The translations under genes and the position numbers were made by a program. Positions 15,482 through 22,787 of a stretch of DNA of 24,493 nucleotides are shown here, one piece after another. The notes under the pieces are model-generated. The model ran no database searches, was not told where the DNA came from, and saw only the letters and a list, made by a program, of their open reading frames with translations. The number at the start of each line of letters is the position of its first letter. Position 1 is the first letter of the stretch. The stretch covers positions 1 through 24,493 of the forward strand of contig DLME01000020.1 of the NCBI GenBank assembly GCA_002479215.1, written 5' to 3'. The DNA comes from Syntrophaceae bacterium UBA7544 (GTDB taxonomy: Bacteria > Desulfobacterota > Syntrophia > Syntrophales > Smithellaceae).

Positions 15482-16720
15482 TCAGGAAAACTTCCTTATC
15501 AGCAGGATGGTATTGACGCCGCCAAAAGCAAAATTTTGTATGGCCGCGGTTTCAACCGGATACTGTAATACTTTTTGCACGTGTTTAATCATCGCGCAAC
15601 GCTCGTCGATTTCTTCTAGATTAATTGTCGGCGCGATAAAACCTTCCTGCATCATGTAAAGAGACATAATAGTTTCAATTGCGCCGCAAGCGGCCATTGT
15701 ATGTCCGATATAGCTTTTCAAACCGACAACATAAGGATGAGACCCAAAAACGGCGCCGATAGCTTGCGCTTCAATAATATCGCCCATTTTCGTTGCGGTA
15801 GCATGAGCGCTTACTAAATCAACATCTTGAGGATTAACTTTGGCATTTTCCACGCCGAGTTTAAGCGTCTCGGTTATGCCATGGAGATTAGGTAAAATTA
15901 AATCGCCGCCGTTGTTATTGCAGGCAAAACCAATGACTTCCGCTAGGATATTGGCGCCGCGCTTCTTGGCAAACTCATATTCTTCGAGCATCACCGCACC
16001 CGCGCCTTCCCCGACCACAAGCCCGTCACGCAGTTTATCAAACGGACGGGGAGTACGGTGCGGTTCGGAATTGAAGGCCGTGGAGCAAGCCAATAAATTA
16101 TCGAAAACAGCGACCGTAATTGTATCGTATTCATCGGCACCGCCGCAAAGCATGGCTTCCTGCAAGCCGTATTTGACGGCTTCATAGCCATAGCCGATGG
16201 ATTGACTGCTTGTTGTGCAGGCCGTTCCCGAAGATATAACGCGGCCGGTAATGCCGAACATCTTGGTGATATTCACAGCCGTTGTGTGTACCATTGATTT
16301 CAAGTAATCAACAGCGCCGATGGTTTGATAAGCTGATTTTTCTTTCGCCTCAAAAAAAATACGGTAAATATCACGCTGTACTGACGGAGAGCCATGAATG
16401 GAACCAAAGGCAACTCCCATCTTTCCTGATGTTATGAAATCTTCGGGCAAGCCTGTCTGCTCCAGAACTTCCTTGGCTACCTGACAGGCGTAATAAGCAA
16501 CAGGCCCCATCGTTTTACGGTGCTGTCTTTTAAATTCATAATTGATAGGATAATCGACTGTCCCATAAACGCGGGAATGAATGAAGCGGCTGATCAACGC
16601 ATCTTCACGCAATGGTTTTATGCCGGAAACACCTTTCAACAGGCTTTCAACTATTTGATCTTTCCCGTGACCTATAGGCGTTATAGCCGAAGAACCAGTA
16701 ATAACTACTCTTCGTTCCAT
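15482..16720 (-). CDS. Beta-ketoacyl-ACP synthase (KAS II/FabF-type)
   Basis: 412 residues, the length of FabF. The complete Cys-His-His triad with active-site Lys is seen: Cys168 in SGTACTTSS, His306 in SAHATATKMGD, Lys335 and His340 in GLKSYIGHTMAACG. Thus it is a condensing enzyme, not a chain-length factor, which would lack the Cys. It extends acyl-ACP by two carbons using malonyl-ACP. It starts 3 bases after the ACP gene. Its presence with a dedicated ACP, acyltransferase and redox genes argues for a specialised chain rather than general fatty-acid synthesis. KSs of APE clusters (ApeO/ApeR) are of this type. ATG 16720 follows a suitable open context. Confidence 0.92.
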   Translation of the reverse strand: MERRVVITGSSAITPIGHGKDQIVESLLKGVSGIKPLREDALISRFIHSRVYGTVDYPINYEFKRQHRKTMGPVAYYACQVAKEVLEQTGLPEDFITSGKMGVAFGSIHGSPSVQRDIYRIFFEAKEKSAYQTIGAVDYLKSMVHTTAVNITKMFGITGRVISSGTACTTSSQSIGYGYEAVKYGLQEAMLCGGADEYDTITVAVFDNLLACSTAFNSEPHRTPRPFDKLRDGLVVGEGAGAVMLEEYEFAKKRGANILAEVIGFACNNNGGDLILPNLHGITETLKLGVENAKVNPQDVDLVSAHATATKMGDIIEAQAIGAVFGSHPYVVGLKSYIGHTMAACGAIETIMSLYMMQEGFIAPTINLEEIDERCAMIKHVQKVLQYPVETAAIQNFAFGGVNTILLIRKFS

Positions 16721-16723
16721 ATA

Positions 16724-16993
16724 TTATTTTGCCACCGATACTTTTCTTGTCTGGATAATTCTTTCAATATAGTCGCAAATCTGATTTATCGTACGAATGT
16801 CCATGGCCTGTTTTTTTTCTTCCTGACTAAGTTCTGACCCTAAAAATTTCTCTATTTCCAATAAAAGTTCAATGGCATCAATGCTGTCAAATTCATACGT
16901 TTCCCTCAGGTCATCATCCATGCCGGGATTTTCTATTTCAAACTCGCGCTGGAAAATATTCTTAATTTCTCGCTCGATTTCCTGACGTGTCAT
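16724..16993 (-). CDS. Acyl carrier protein
   Basis: 89 residues, four-helix ACP pattern. Ser37 in EFDSIDAIELL (34-44) is the expected phosphopantetheine site; the motif is DSI rather than the DSL of primary-metabolism AcpP. The acidic helix II region (DAIELLLEIEKFLG) would contact the partner enzymes. The gene is adjacent to the ketosynthase, so it probably carries the growing chain of this cluster. ATG 16993 has AGGAG unusually far upstream (about 14 bases); no better in-frame start is present. A 200-base spacer with a strong palindrome separates it from the CrtI-like gene. Confidence 0.92.
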   Translation of the reverse strand: MTRQEIEREIKNIFQREFEIENPGMDDDLRETYEFDSIDAIELLLEIEKFLGSELSQEEKKQAMDIRTINQICDYIERIIQTRKVSVAK

Positions 16994-17097
16994 CGCTTTG
17001 ATTTTAACTCCTGAATTTAATTTTTTGTTTTTAACAAATATCGTTTTATTTTTCTATAATTTATATTTTTTTTCCGATTAGGCCGAAGGACGAAGTA

Positions 17098-17119
17098 GTA
17101 ATCCGCCGCCGCGGATTAC
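17098..17119. repeat. Perfect 9-bp palindromic hairpin in the mid-cluster spacer
   Basis: GTAATCCGC-CGCC-GCGGATTAC, perfect arms with a 4-base loop, within the otherwise AT-rich spacer 16994-17196. The sequence GGCCGAA occurs on both sides (17081-17087 and about 17146-17152). No T-run follows on either strand, so it is more like a REP or mRNA-stabilising element than a terminator. The rest of the spacer is AT-rich with no ORF. Confidence 0.5.
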
Positions 17120-17196
17120 CGCGTATCCTATTGATTTTCACTTTTGGCCGAAATACAGATAAAAATTAGCATAAAATGGCTTTTACGTCCACAGTA

Positions 17197-18669
17197 TTAA
17201 AATTCCCACTTGATTTCCCGGGTAAATCTTTCGGTTCCGGCAATTTGCTTTGCCGCATTAAAAGAACCTAATATACTGCCTAAAACTCCAGGTGCCAAAG
17301 CATTTTGCCCAGTCAGGCAAAGGCCGGGTATGGGAATATTATTTAAAGATGCAACTTTAAGCAATTGGCGTGAAGAACGCAGTACTCCGTAGCAGGAACC
17401 TTCCGGACAATTTACATAATCCCGAAGAGTTAGGGGAGTAAAAACATCCAGAATGCGGGCATTTTTTAACCCTCCAAATACTTCATTTGCTTTTTGTGAA
17501 AGTCCACGGGCAAGATTTTGTTTTTTTTCTTCATAGTCTTTCCCGCGCTGTCCGGAAACCGTATTTTCCCACTGATTCCATTCTTTGTATGACGATTTAG
17601 CAATGATCGAAACTAAGTTTAAATTGTTGTTTCCCCGCCGCAGTTGATAAAATATCCCGTCTTGTATCTTGCCTTTTTCATCCGTACTGAGCCGGTATAT
17701 ATTATGCGTCATTTCCGGATGGGCGGACGCATCAACGCCGACCTGAATGGAAATAACGCCTTCGGTTTCCTCTAAATTTAATATGCGTTGCCGATACGAA
17801 CTGCGCAGAGCTTCCGCCTCGAGCAATTCCAACAGTACCTTCGGATGTACATCGGCGATGACGGCATCAGATGGCAATTCGAGGCCGGATTTTAGCTTTG
17901 TTCCTGCTACCTTTCCTGATTTCAGCAATATTTTTTCAGCGCCATCGCTTAAGACAATTTTTCCGCCCAGCTCCTGAAAACGTTTTACAAAAACATCGGC
18001 CATTTTGCTGCCGCTCTCTTTTAATCTCCAGGAGGAAAATAAATAACCGGCTAAAACCATGTGATGAAAAATAACCGGGCAATCGGCCGGAGGAACGCCG
18101 ATAAGCTGGGCAGGAATAGACAATACCACCCGCAAACCGGCGGAAACTTTTAGCTTATCCAAAAATTCACCCAAGGATTGGTAATAATCGATATTTTGGA
18201 AGGGATCACCCTGATTGAGTAAAAAGGATGTCTTTAACATGCGCTTGGATATTTCACGCAAATTCTTCATAATTAAGTCCAGAGCCGCGGCGTCTTGAGG
18301 AAAAGAGTTGTGCAGATTTTTCTCGTAGAAATCAATACTGGTAGGCAAGTCAAAAGTGAATTTATCAAAGATATAACGGTCAATTATGCCTTCCTGCCCC
18401 ATTCGGGCAAAGAGCTTATCTACCGGTATGCCCATAACGTGAAACATTTTTCCTAAAGGCTCATCTTCTCCCAGGGCGCCTACATAGTGGACACCAACGG
18501 GACAGTCAATTCCCGCGCGCCGGTAGGAACGCATCAATCCGCCCGGCAGTGGATTTTTTTCCACAATAGTTACCTGGAAGTTCAACAAGGATAAAAGAAT
18601 TCCCGCGCTCAATCCGCCGATACCTGAACCAATAATAACGATATTTTTACCCGCTATAGGATTTTTCAT
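17197..18669 (-). CDS. CrtI/phytoene desaturase-like FAD-dependent oxidoreductase
   Basis: 490 residues. The N-terminal FAD-binding IVIIGSGIGGLSAGILLS (10-27) is followed by VEKNPLPGGLMRSYRRAG (36-53) and HYVGAL, as in carotenoid desaturases, isomerases and retinol saturases. The C-terminal flavin motif reads GLCLTGQNALAPGVLGSILG, like the CrtI terminus. Enzymes of this family add, remove or isomerise C=C bonds in polyenes and other lipids. The start ATG overlaps the lipoprotein stop by 4 bases (18666-18669), so it is translated with it. In this cluster it probably acts on the ACP- or lipid-bound chain. No carotenoid genes (phytoene synthase, GGPP synthase) are nearby, so a carotenoid role is unlikely. 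Similar desaturases are listed among candidate ladderane genes; that link is inference. Confidence 0.85.
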   Translation of the reverse strand: MKNPIAGKNIVIIGSGIGGLSAGILLSLLNFQVTIVEKNPLPGGLMRSYRRAGIDCPVGVHYVGALGEDEPLGKMFHVMGIPVDKLFARMGQEGIIDRYIFDKFTFDLPTSIDFYEKNLHNSFPQDAAALDLIMKNLREISKRMLKTSFLLNQGDPFQNIDYYQSLGEFLDKLKVSAGLRVVLSIPAQLIGVPPADCPVIFHHMVLAGYLFSSWRLKESGSKMADVFVKRFQELGGKIVLSDGAEKILLKSGKVAGTKLKSGLELPSDAVIADVHPKVLLELLEAEALRSSYRQRILNLEETEGVISIQVGVDASAHPEMTHNIYRLSTDEKGKIQDGIFYQLRRGNNNLNLVSIIAKSSYKEWNQWENTVSGQRGKDYEEKKQNLARGLSQKANEVFGGLKNARILDVFTPLTLRDYVNCPEGSCYGVLRSSRQLLKVASLNNIPIPGLCLTGQNALAPGVLGSILGSFNAAKQIAGTERFTREIKWEF

Positions 18670-19355
18670 TTTTTCTTCTCTTTGGCTTTATTTATGTGTA
18701 ATTCTTCTTTTGCCGGTTGGGATTCAATCAGCGTCATCAGCAGCGAATAACTATATAGCTCATTGGCTTGCAATTCAATGTTTTGATAAATATTTTTACC
18801 TGTTTTTTCGAACTTTACATGGCGTTTCAAACTGCCACACGATGAATACCGTTTTATTTCTATGCCTTTCGGCTGATTGGATAACACATCGATCCAGCCG
18901 CCGTTTTTTTCATGCCAGCGGCAAATGACAGCTCCTCCGGGAAGATTGCCTTTCTGCTCAATTTTTCCTGCCGGTGCGAAAAAGATGAGTTTAATGTCAT
19001 CGATCATGTTTTGCGCAAAATCCGCAGAATCAAAAGGCGGCAGTGCTCGATTAACTTTGAGCAATCCTGCGTCTTCTTCGGCATCGAAAAGCACAATTCC
19101 TTCCGCTGTCATAATGGCGCACGAAATTAAGCGGGTGGCCGGATCGGCCAAAGTTACACCGATAATTGCTCCCCGGGTATCTCCTGCCGTTCGGATTTCA
19201 ATCGCATGTATCAGCCTGTATCTTTCTTTTAAAAAGGGAGACGGACAAGCGGAAATCTTCCCGTCTGCCGACGGCGCAGGTGCATTAATTACCGGCAGGC
19301 TTTGGCAGGATGCAAGAAATATAGGTATTAGAATTAACGGGAATATCCGCTTCAT
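18666..19355 (-). CDS. Outer-membrane lipoprotein, DUF3261-like
   Basis: 229 residues. A lipoprotein signal ends in the lipobox LASC with Cys17 and Gln at +2, predicting transfer to the outer membrane by Lol sorting. The mature region (LIHAIEIRTAGDTRGAIIGVTLADP..., LPPFDSADFAQNMIDDIKLIFFA) suggests a beta-rich domain and resembles DUF3261 lipoproteins that occur in aryl-polyene clusters. This family call is from memory and moderate. It overlaps the LolA-like gene by 4 bases upstream and the CrtI-like gene by 4 bases downstream. The likely role is in moving or anchoring the cluster product at the outer membrane, together with the LolA-like carrier. Confidence 0.75.
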   Translation of the reverse strand: MKRIFPLILIPIFLASCQSLPVINAPAPSADGKISACPSPFLKERYRLIHAIEIRTAGDTRGAIIGVTLADPATRLISCAIMTAEGIVLFDAEEDAGLLKVNRALPPFDSADFAQNMIDDIKLIFFAPAGKIEQKGNLPGGAVICRWHEKNGGWIDVLSNQPKGIEIKRYSSCGSLKRHVKFEKTGKNIYQNIELQANELYSYSLLMTLIESQPAKEELHINKAKEKKK

Positions 19356-19987
19356 TCAACATCCTGAAATGTTTTATTGCTAATTACTTTATTGATTTGC
19401 ACATCACTGAAATCTATCTGGGTAAAGGCATTTGCGCTTTCTATAATTTTTACAGACTTGACCGCTATATCTTTTTTAGAAAGGGTAATTTTAATTTTTT
19501 CAATCATCCCGGCCATGCTTTTTCCGACCGGTGTCAGTGTGATTTCCGTATATGCTCCTTCTTTTAATGTTGCCGCAAATGACGGATTTTGATCGAATTT
19601 TCCGCTCATCCAACCGGCTATTTCGTTAAGAACTATTTTCATTGCCTGCACACCGCCTGTTTTATCTTCAATCATTTTTCCACCGGAAGCGATGTAACGT
19701 TTAGTGTCGCCTTTATACGTTATTACTACACTTCTTAATGGCTTCAAATACTCCCAGCGGAAAGAATCTGGGGCGACGTAATAAAACAGCCCCTGGGAGA
19801 TAAGAGGTTTGGATAAAATTTTCATGGATTTTTTTTGCACAAAGCGCGCTTTAATGGTTTTGATATTGGCGGCGTCTTTCCGCAATTGATCAAAATTATC
19901 GGCAGCAGCAGAAGTTAAAGAGATAATAACTAAAAATAGGCCGAATATTATGCCTAGAAAACCAAATAAAGAATAGCGAGTTCGCAT
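19352..19987 (-). CDS. LolA-like periplasmic outer-membrane lipoprotein carrier
   Basis: 211 residues from ATG 19987. A signal peptide (MRTRYSLFGFLGIIFGL..., cleavage after SAA or AAA near residue 30) precedes a LolA-type half-barrel: IKARFVQKKSMKILSKPLISQG, YVAPDSFRWEYLKP, and IYKGDT-like strands through NAFTQIDFSDVQINK. The family carries lipoproteins or lipids across the periplasm. GGAGG at 20001-19997 is 9 bases before ATG 19987 but only 3 before ATG 19993, which decides the start. The ATG shares one base with the FabG stop TGA (19989-19987), indicating coupling. A LolA paralogue is a regular member of APE clusters (ApeL), while the housekeeping lolA normally sits elsewhere. Confidence 0.85.
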   Translation of the reverse strand: MRTRYSLFGFLGIIFGLFLVIISLTSAAADNFDQLRKDAANIKTIKARFVQKKSMKILSKPLISQGLFYYVAPDSFRWEYLKPLRSVVITYKGDTKRYIASGGKMIEDKTGGVQAMKIVLNEIAGWMSGKFDQNPSFAATLKEGAYTEITLTPVGKSMAGMIEKIKITLSKKDIAVKSVKIIESANAFTQIDFSDVQINKVISNKTFQDVE

Positions 19988-20715
19988 CAGCATATTCCTC
20001 CATTTATGCCTATAACCTGTCCCGTCATGTAAGAGGCATCGTCTGAACACAAAAAACGAATGACGCTCGCTACTTCTTCCGGTTTACCTAGTCTCTCCAT
20101 CGGAATAACCTTTTTGATTTCGGCAACCGGCGCGTTTTTGATCATTTCTGTTTCAATTAAACCGGGAGCGACAACATTCACCCTTATTCCAAACCTTGCC
20201 ACTTCTTTAGCCAGTGAATGGGAAGCTCCTATTATTCCCGCTTTTGCCGCCGCGTAATTTGTCTGGCCGCGGTTGGGCAATATTCCCGCGACCGACGAAA
20301 CGGAAACAATCGAGCCGCATTTTGATTTAGCCATTTCCCGTAAAACCGGTTTTGTAACATTGTAAAAACCTTTTAGGGTAGTGTTAATTACATTATCCCA
20401 TTCATCCTCCCCCAGCATCATAAAAAGGCCGTCGGCTGTAATTCCGGCGTTATTGACAAGAACATGGATTTTTTTATGGCGTTCGACAATCGCTTTAATA
20501 GCATTGCTGGTCTGTGTTCCATCGGCAACATCAAATTGTATAATTTCTCCCGCTCCGCCGGTAGACTCTACAAGCTTCAAAGTTTCTATTGCCGCCGCCT
20601 CATTGGATTTATAGTTTATAACTACAAAGTAACCGGCTTTGGCTAACTCTACAGCTATTGCCCTGCCGATGCCTCTACTTGCGCCCGTAACTATTGCTAC
20701 TTTTTTTTCATTCAT
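19987..20715 (-). CDS. fabG: 3-oxoacyl-ACP reductase (FabG-type SDR)
   Basis: 242 residues. The SDR motifs are complete: TGASRGIG (10-17), NNAGIT near 87, catalytic Ser in SVSSVAG near 138, and Tyr/Lys in NYAAAKAG near 151-155. It would reduce beta-ketoacyl-ACP with NADPH, following the ketosynthase step. The C-terminal MTGQVIGINGGIC is standard for FabG. ATG 20715 is used; an upstream TTG 20736 adds seven residues that do not fit the family, and GAGGGG lies 13 bases before the ATG. It starts 32 bases after the hotdog gene and its stop overlaps the LolA-like start. APE clusters carry a similar reductase (ApeQ). Confidence 0.92.
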   Translation of the reverse strand: MNEKKVAIVTGASRGIGRAIAVELAKAGYFVVINYKSNEAAAIETLKLVESTGGAGEIIQFDVADGTQTSNAIKAIVERHKKIHVLVNNAGITADGLFMMLGEDEWDNVINTTLKGFYNVTKPVLREMAKSKCGSIVSVSSVAGILPNRGQTNYAAAKAGIIGASHSLAKEVARFGIRVNVVAPGLIETEMIKNAPVAEIKKVIPMERLGKPEEVASVIRFLCSDDASYMTGQVIGINGGIC

Positions 20716-20747
20716 GTTTTTAATTAATCCCCTCAAATAATATCTAT

Positions 20748-21182
20748 TTACTGACTGTCTTCATTCAAACGCAAAGCCTGAAGAACTATTGTAGCTAAAA
20801 TATCTTCGCCGCTTTTAATAGTTCCCTGCACGACGCCGTAATTATCAAACGAATACTTACTGTTGACGAAAATGGTCAATTGGGTATCAATGGGAATTTT
20901 CGCCACATTAAATTCGGCATTCTTGACGCCGACAAGCCAGCCCTTAACACCGGCTTTGCCCTGCTTGCTTCTCTTGTAACCTTCGACAATGGCCGCGGTT
21001 TGGGCAATGGCCTCAATGAGGACCAGTGAATCTACCGCATTACCATCAAAAAGAGGCCAGTTAGGATTTACAATAGCGGTAGTAATGGCATAGTCTTCTT
21101 TTATCTCGATCACTTCACTGATAATCTTTATCGGCTCACGATGTGGAATAAGGCTTTCAATGTCAATGTTCGGCATAATCAT
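20748..21182 (-). CDS. Hotdog-fold 3-hydroxyacyl-ACP dehydratase (ApeP/COG4706-like)
   Basis: 144 residues. Conserved N-terminal SLIPHREPIKIISEVIEI (10-27) and the central hotdog helix LVLIEAIAQTAAIVEGY match 3-hydroxyacyl-ACP dehydratases. The FabZ catalytic block HFPxxPxxPG is absent; instead WPLFDGNAVDS precedes the helix, which is the pattern I recall for COG4706/ApeP. The PHR His and the IEA Glu are candidate catalytic residues. It would remove water from the FabG product to give the trans-enoyl chain, the double bond of a polyene if no enoyl reductase follows; none is encoded in the window. It is the first gene of the minus-strand operon. The start (ATG 21182, or 21176) has no clear ribosome-binding site. 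Confidence 0.82.
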   Translation of the reverse strand: MIMPNIDIESLIPHREPIKIISEVIEIKEDYAITTAIVNPNWPLFDGNAVDSLVLIEAIAQTAAIVEGYKRSKQGKAGVKGWLVGVKNAEFNVAKIPIDTQLTIFVNSKYSFDNYGVVQGTIKSGEDILATIVLQALRLNEDSQ

Positions 21183-21342
21183 TTTTTAAAATTTTTTTAT
21201 AGCTAATGAAAAAACCACATAGAAGTCAACAAAAAACATTATTTTTGATTATTATTAGAAAAAAGGCTTGTCTATTTTAAAAAAATAAACACAAAAATGC
21301 CGCATTGATTTTTCCCCTTTTTTCCGATAAATAGACAAAAAA
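21183..21342. promoter_or_regulatory. Divergent promoter region of the lipid/polyene cluster
   Basis: 160 very AT-rich bases between the divergent hotdog and AMP-ligase genes. On the minus strand TTGACT (21229-21224) with an 18-base spacer and TAGCTA (21205-21200) is a plausible promoter for the hotdog-fabG operon. On the plus strand TTGATT (21305-21310), 17 bases, TAAATA (21328-21333) is a weak candidate that would start close to ATG 21343. No clear operator palindrome is seen. Confidence 0.4.
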
Positions 21343-22752
21343 ATGTTTAATGAAATAATTCTAACTATGGCCGGCATGCAAAAAGATCATTTTACGAGCT
21401 TATATAATAAAATTTTGGCGCCATCCAAAACTCTTTGCCATAAAGATTTTACTCTTTCCGGATACAGCTATGGTGAGGTTTTTGAACTGGCTGCCGGCAT
21501 AAAGAAGATTCTATCAAGACGCGGCGGGGAGAAAACTCTTTGCCTTTGCACCGAAAAGAAAGCCGTCACTGCCGCTTGTATTCTGGCTTCACTTAGCGGT
21601 GCTTGCCAACTGATTCTGCCTTATTCTTTTTCCTCTCACGCCTTGATGGAGATGTATGAAGCTGTCGGTTTTAACGCTGCTATTTCTGATCATCCTGAAG
21701 AAATACCCTCAGGGGTAGAAATAATCACTCCTCTTCCCGGTTCAATGGCCGATATTATTCCCGAGGAAATCCGTAATCCTGATGAACCTTTTCTCCGCCT
21801 TTTTACCGGAGGCTCCACGGGGAAACCAAAAGTCTGGTCAAAATCACCCCGCAATTTATTTGCCGAAGCTTTCTATTTGAAGGAAAAATTCGCGATTTCA
21901 GAAAAAGACCTTTTTGTTCCTACGGTTCCTCCTTACCATATTTACGGACTCCTTTTTTCAGTCCTAGTTCCTTTTGTTGCCCACGCTAAAGTTCTACCCG
22001 ATATTTATACCTTCCCCCAGGAAATCATTTCCACGACCAATAAACATAAAGCCACCGTGCTGGTCAGTGTTCCGATTCATTATCGGGCATTGAAGGTGAA
22101 TAATTTATCTGCGCCTTCGCTGAAAATTGCATTTTCTTCTTCCGGTGTATTGAACCGTTCCGATGCCATTCATTTTCAGAAAAAAACCGGTCTGGGTATA
22201 ACCGAAATTTACGGTTCCACGGAAACAGGCGGCATTGCCTCGCGCAGCATCAGCGAACACACCGAAAGCTGGAAGCCCGCTGATGTTGTTTCCTGGAAAA
22301 TTTCCGGCAAAAGGCTTTCCATTCAATCCGCTTTTGCTTCGCCGGAAATGGAAAGAGATGCAGACGGATTCTGTGTGACCGGTGATGAAGTTCAACAGGA
22401 AAAGGGCAATCGTTTTGTTTTATTGGGAAGGGCCGATGGAATAGTCAAGGTTGCCGGTAAAAGAGTGGATCTTTTGGATGTGCAAAATAAGATATTAGAA
22501 TTACCAACTGTCCGCGATGCCGTCGTAATTGCTCTACCTGCGGAAAAGGGACGGGAAAGCGTTATTGCCGCTTTAGTTGCCGGTAATTTGACAGAAATTC
22601 AGCTGAAAAAAATGATGCAGGAGAAGCTTGAACCTTATGCCATGCCGCGCCGGATAAAAATCGTTTCCTCAATAACCAGAACAGCTACCGGTAAAACTGA
22701 CTTCCGCAGAATCGAACAAATTTTTTCCGCCAAAAAAGACAAACCCTTATAA
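21343..22752 (+). CDS. AMP-dependent acyl/aryl-CoA or acyl-ACP synthetase (ANL superfamily)
   Basis: 469 residues. ANL motifs are all present: P-loop LFTGGSTGKPK (A3), EIYGSTETGG (A5), TGDEV (A7), GRADGIVKVAGKRVDL (A8) and TATGKTDF with the catalytic Lys (A10). It adenylates a carboxylic acid and transfers it to CoA or a carrier. At about 470 residues it is compact, like the acyl/aryl-ACP ligases (ApeH) of aryl-polyene clusters, and it probably loads the starter acid for the ACP of the divergent operon. The substrate cannot be read from the sequence. The start is uncertain: ATG 21343, 21367 or 21376 all lack a good ribosome-binding site. It converges with mrfB, 35 bases apart. Confidence 0.88.
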   Translation: MFNEIILTMAGMQKDHFTSLYNKILAPSKTLCHKDFTLSGYSYGEVFELAAGIKKILSRRGGEKTLCLCTEKKAVTAACILASLSGACQLILPYSFSSHALMEMYEAVGFNAAISDHPEEIPSGVEIITPLPGSMADIIPEEIRNPDEPFLRLFTGGSTGKPKVWSKSPRNLFAEAFYLKEKFAISEKDLFVPTVPPYHIYGLLFSVLVPFVAHAKVLPDIYTFPQEIISTTNKHKATVLVSVPIHYRALKVNNLSAPSLKIAFSSSGVLNRSDAIHFQKKTGLGITEIYGSTETGGIASRSISEHTESWKPADVVSWKISGKRLSIQSAFASPEMERDADGFCVTGDEVQQEKGNRFVLLGRADGIVKVAGKRVDLLDVQNKILELPTVRDAVVIALPAEKGRESVIAALVAGNLTEIQLKKMMQEKLEPYAMPRRIKIVSSITRTATGKTDFRRIEQIFSAKKDKPL

Positions 22753-22787
22753 TTCTTTGTGTCATGACGAGGCCATCTCTAAAACAA

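Noticed and set aside
17197-18669. Carotenoid biosynthesis locus based on the CrtI-like enzyme
   Set aside because: No phytoene synthase, GGPP synthase or cyclase is nearby; the neighbours are acyl-chain enzymes.
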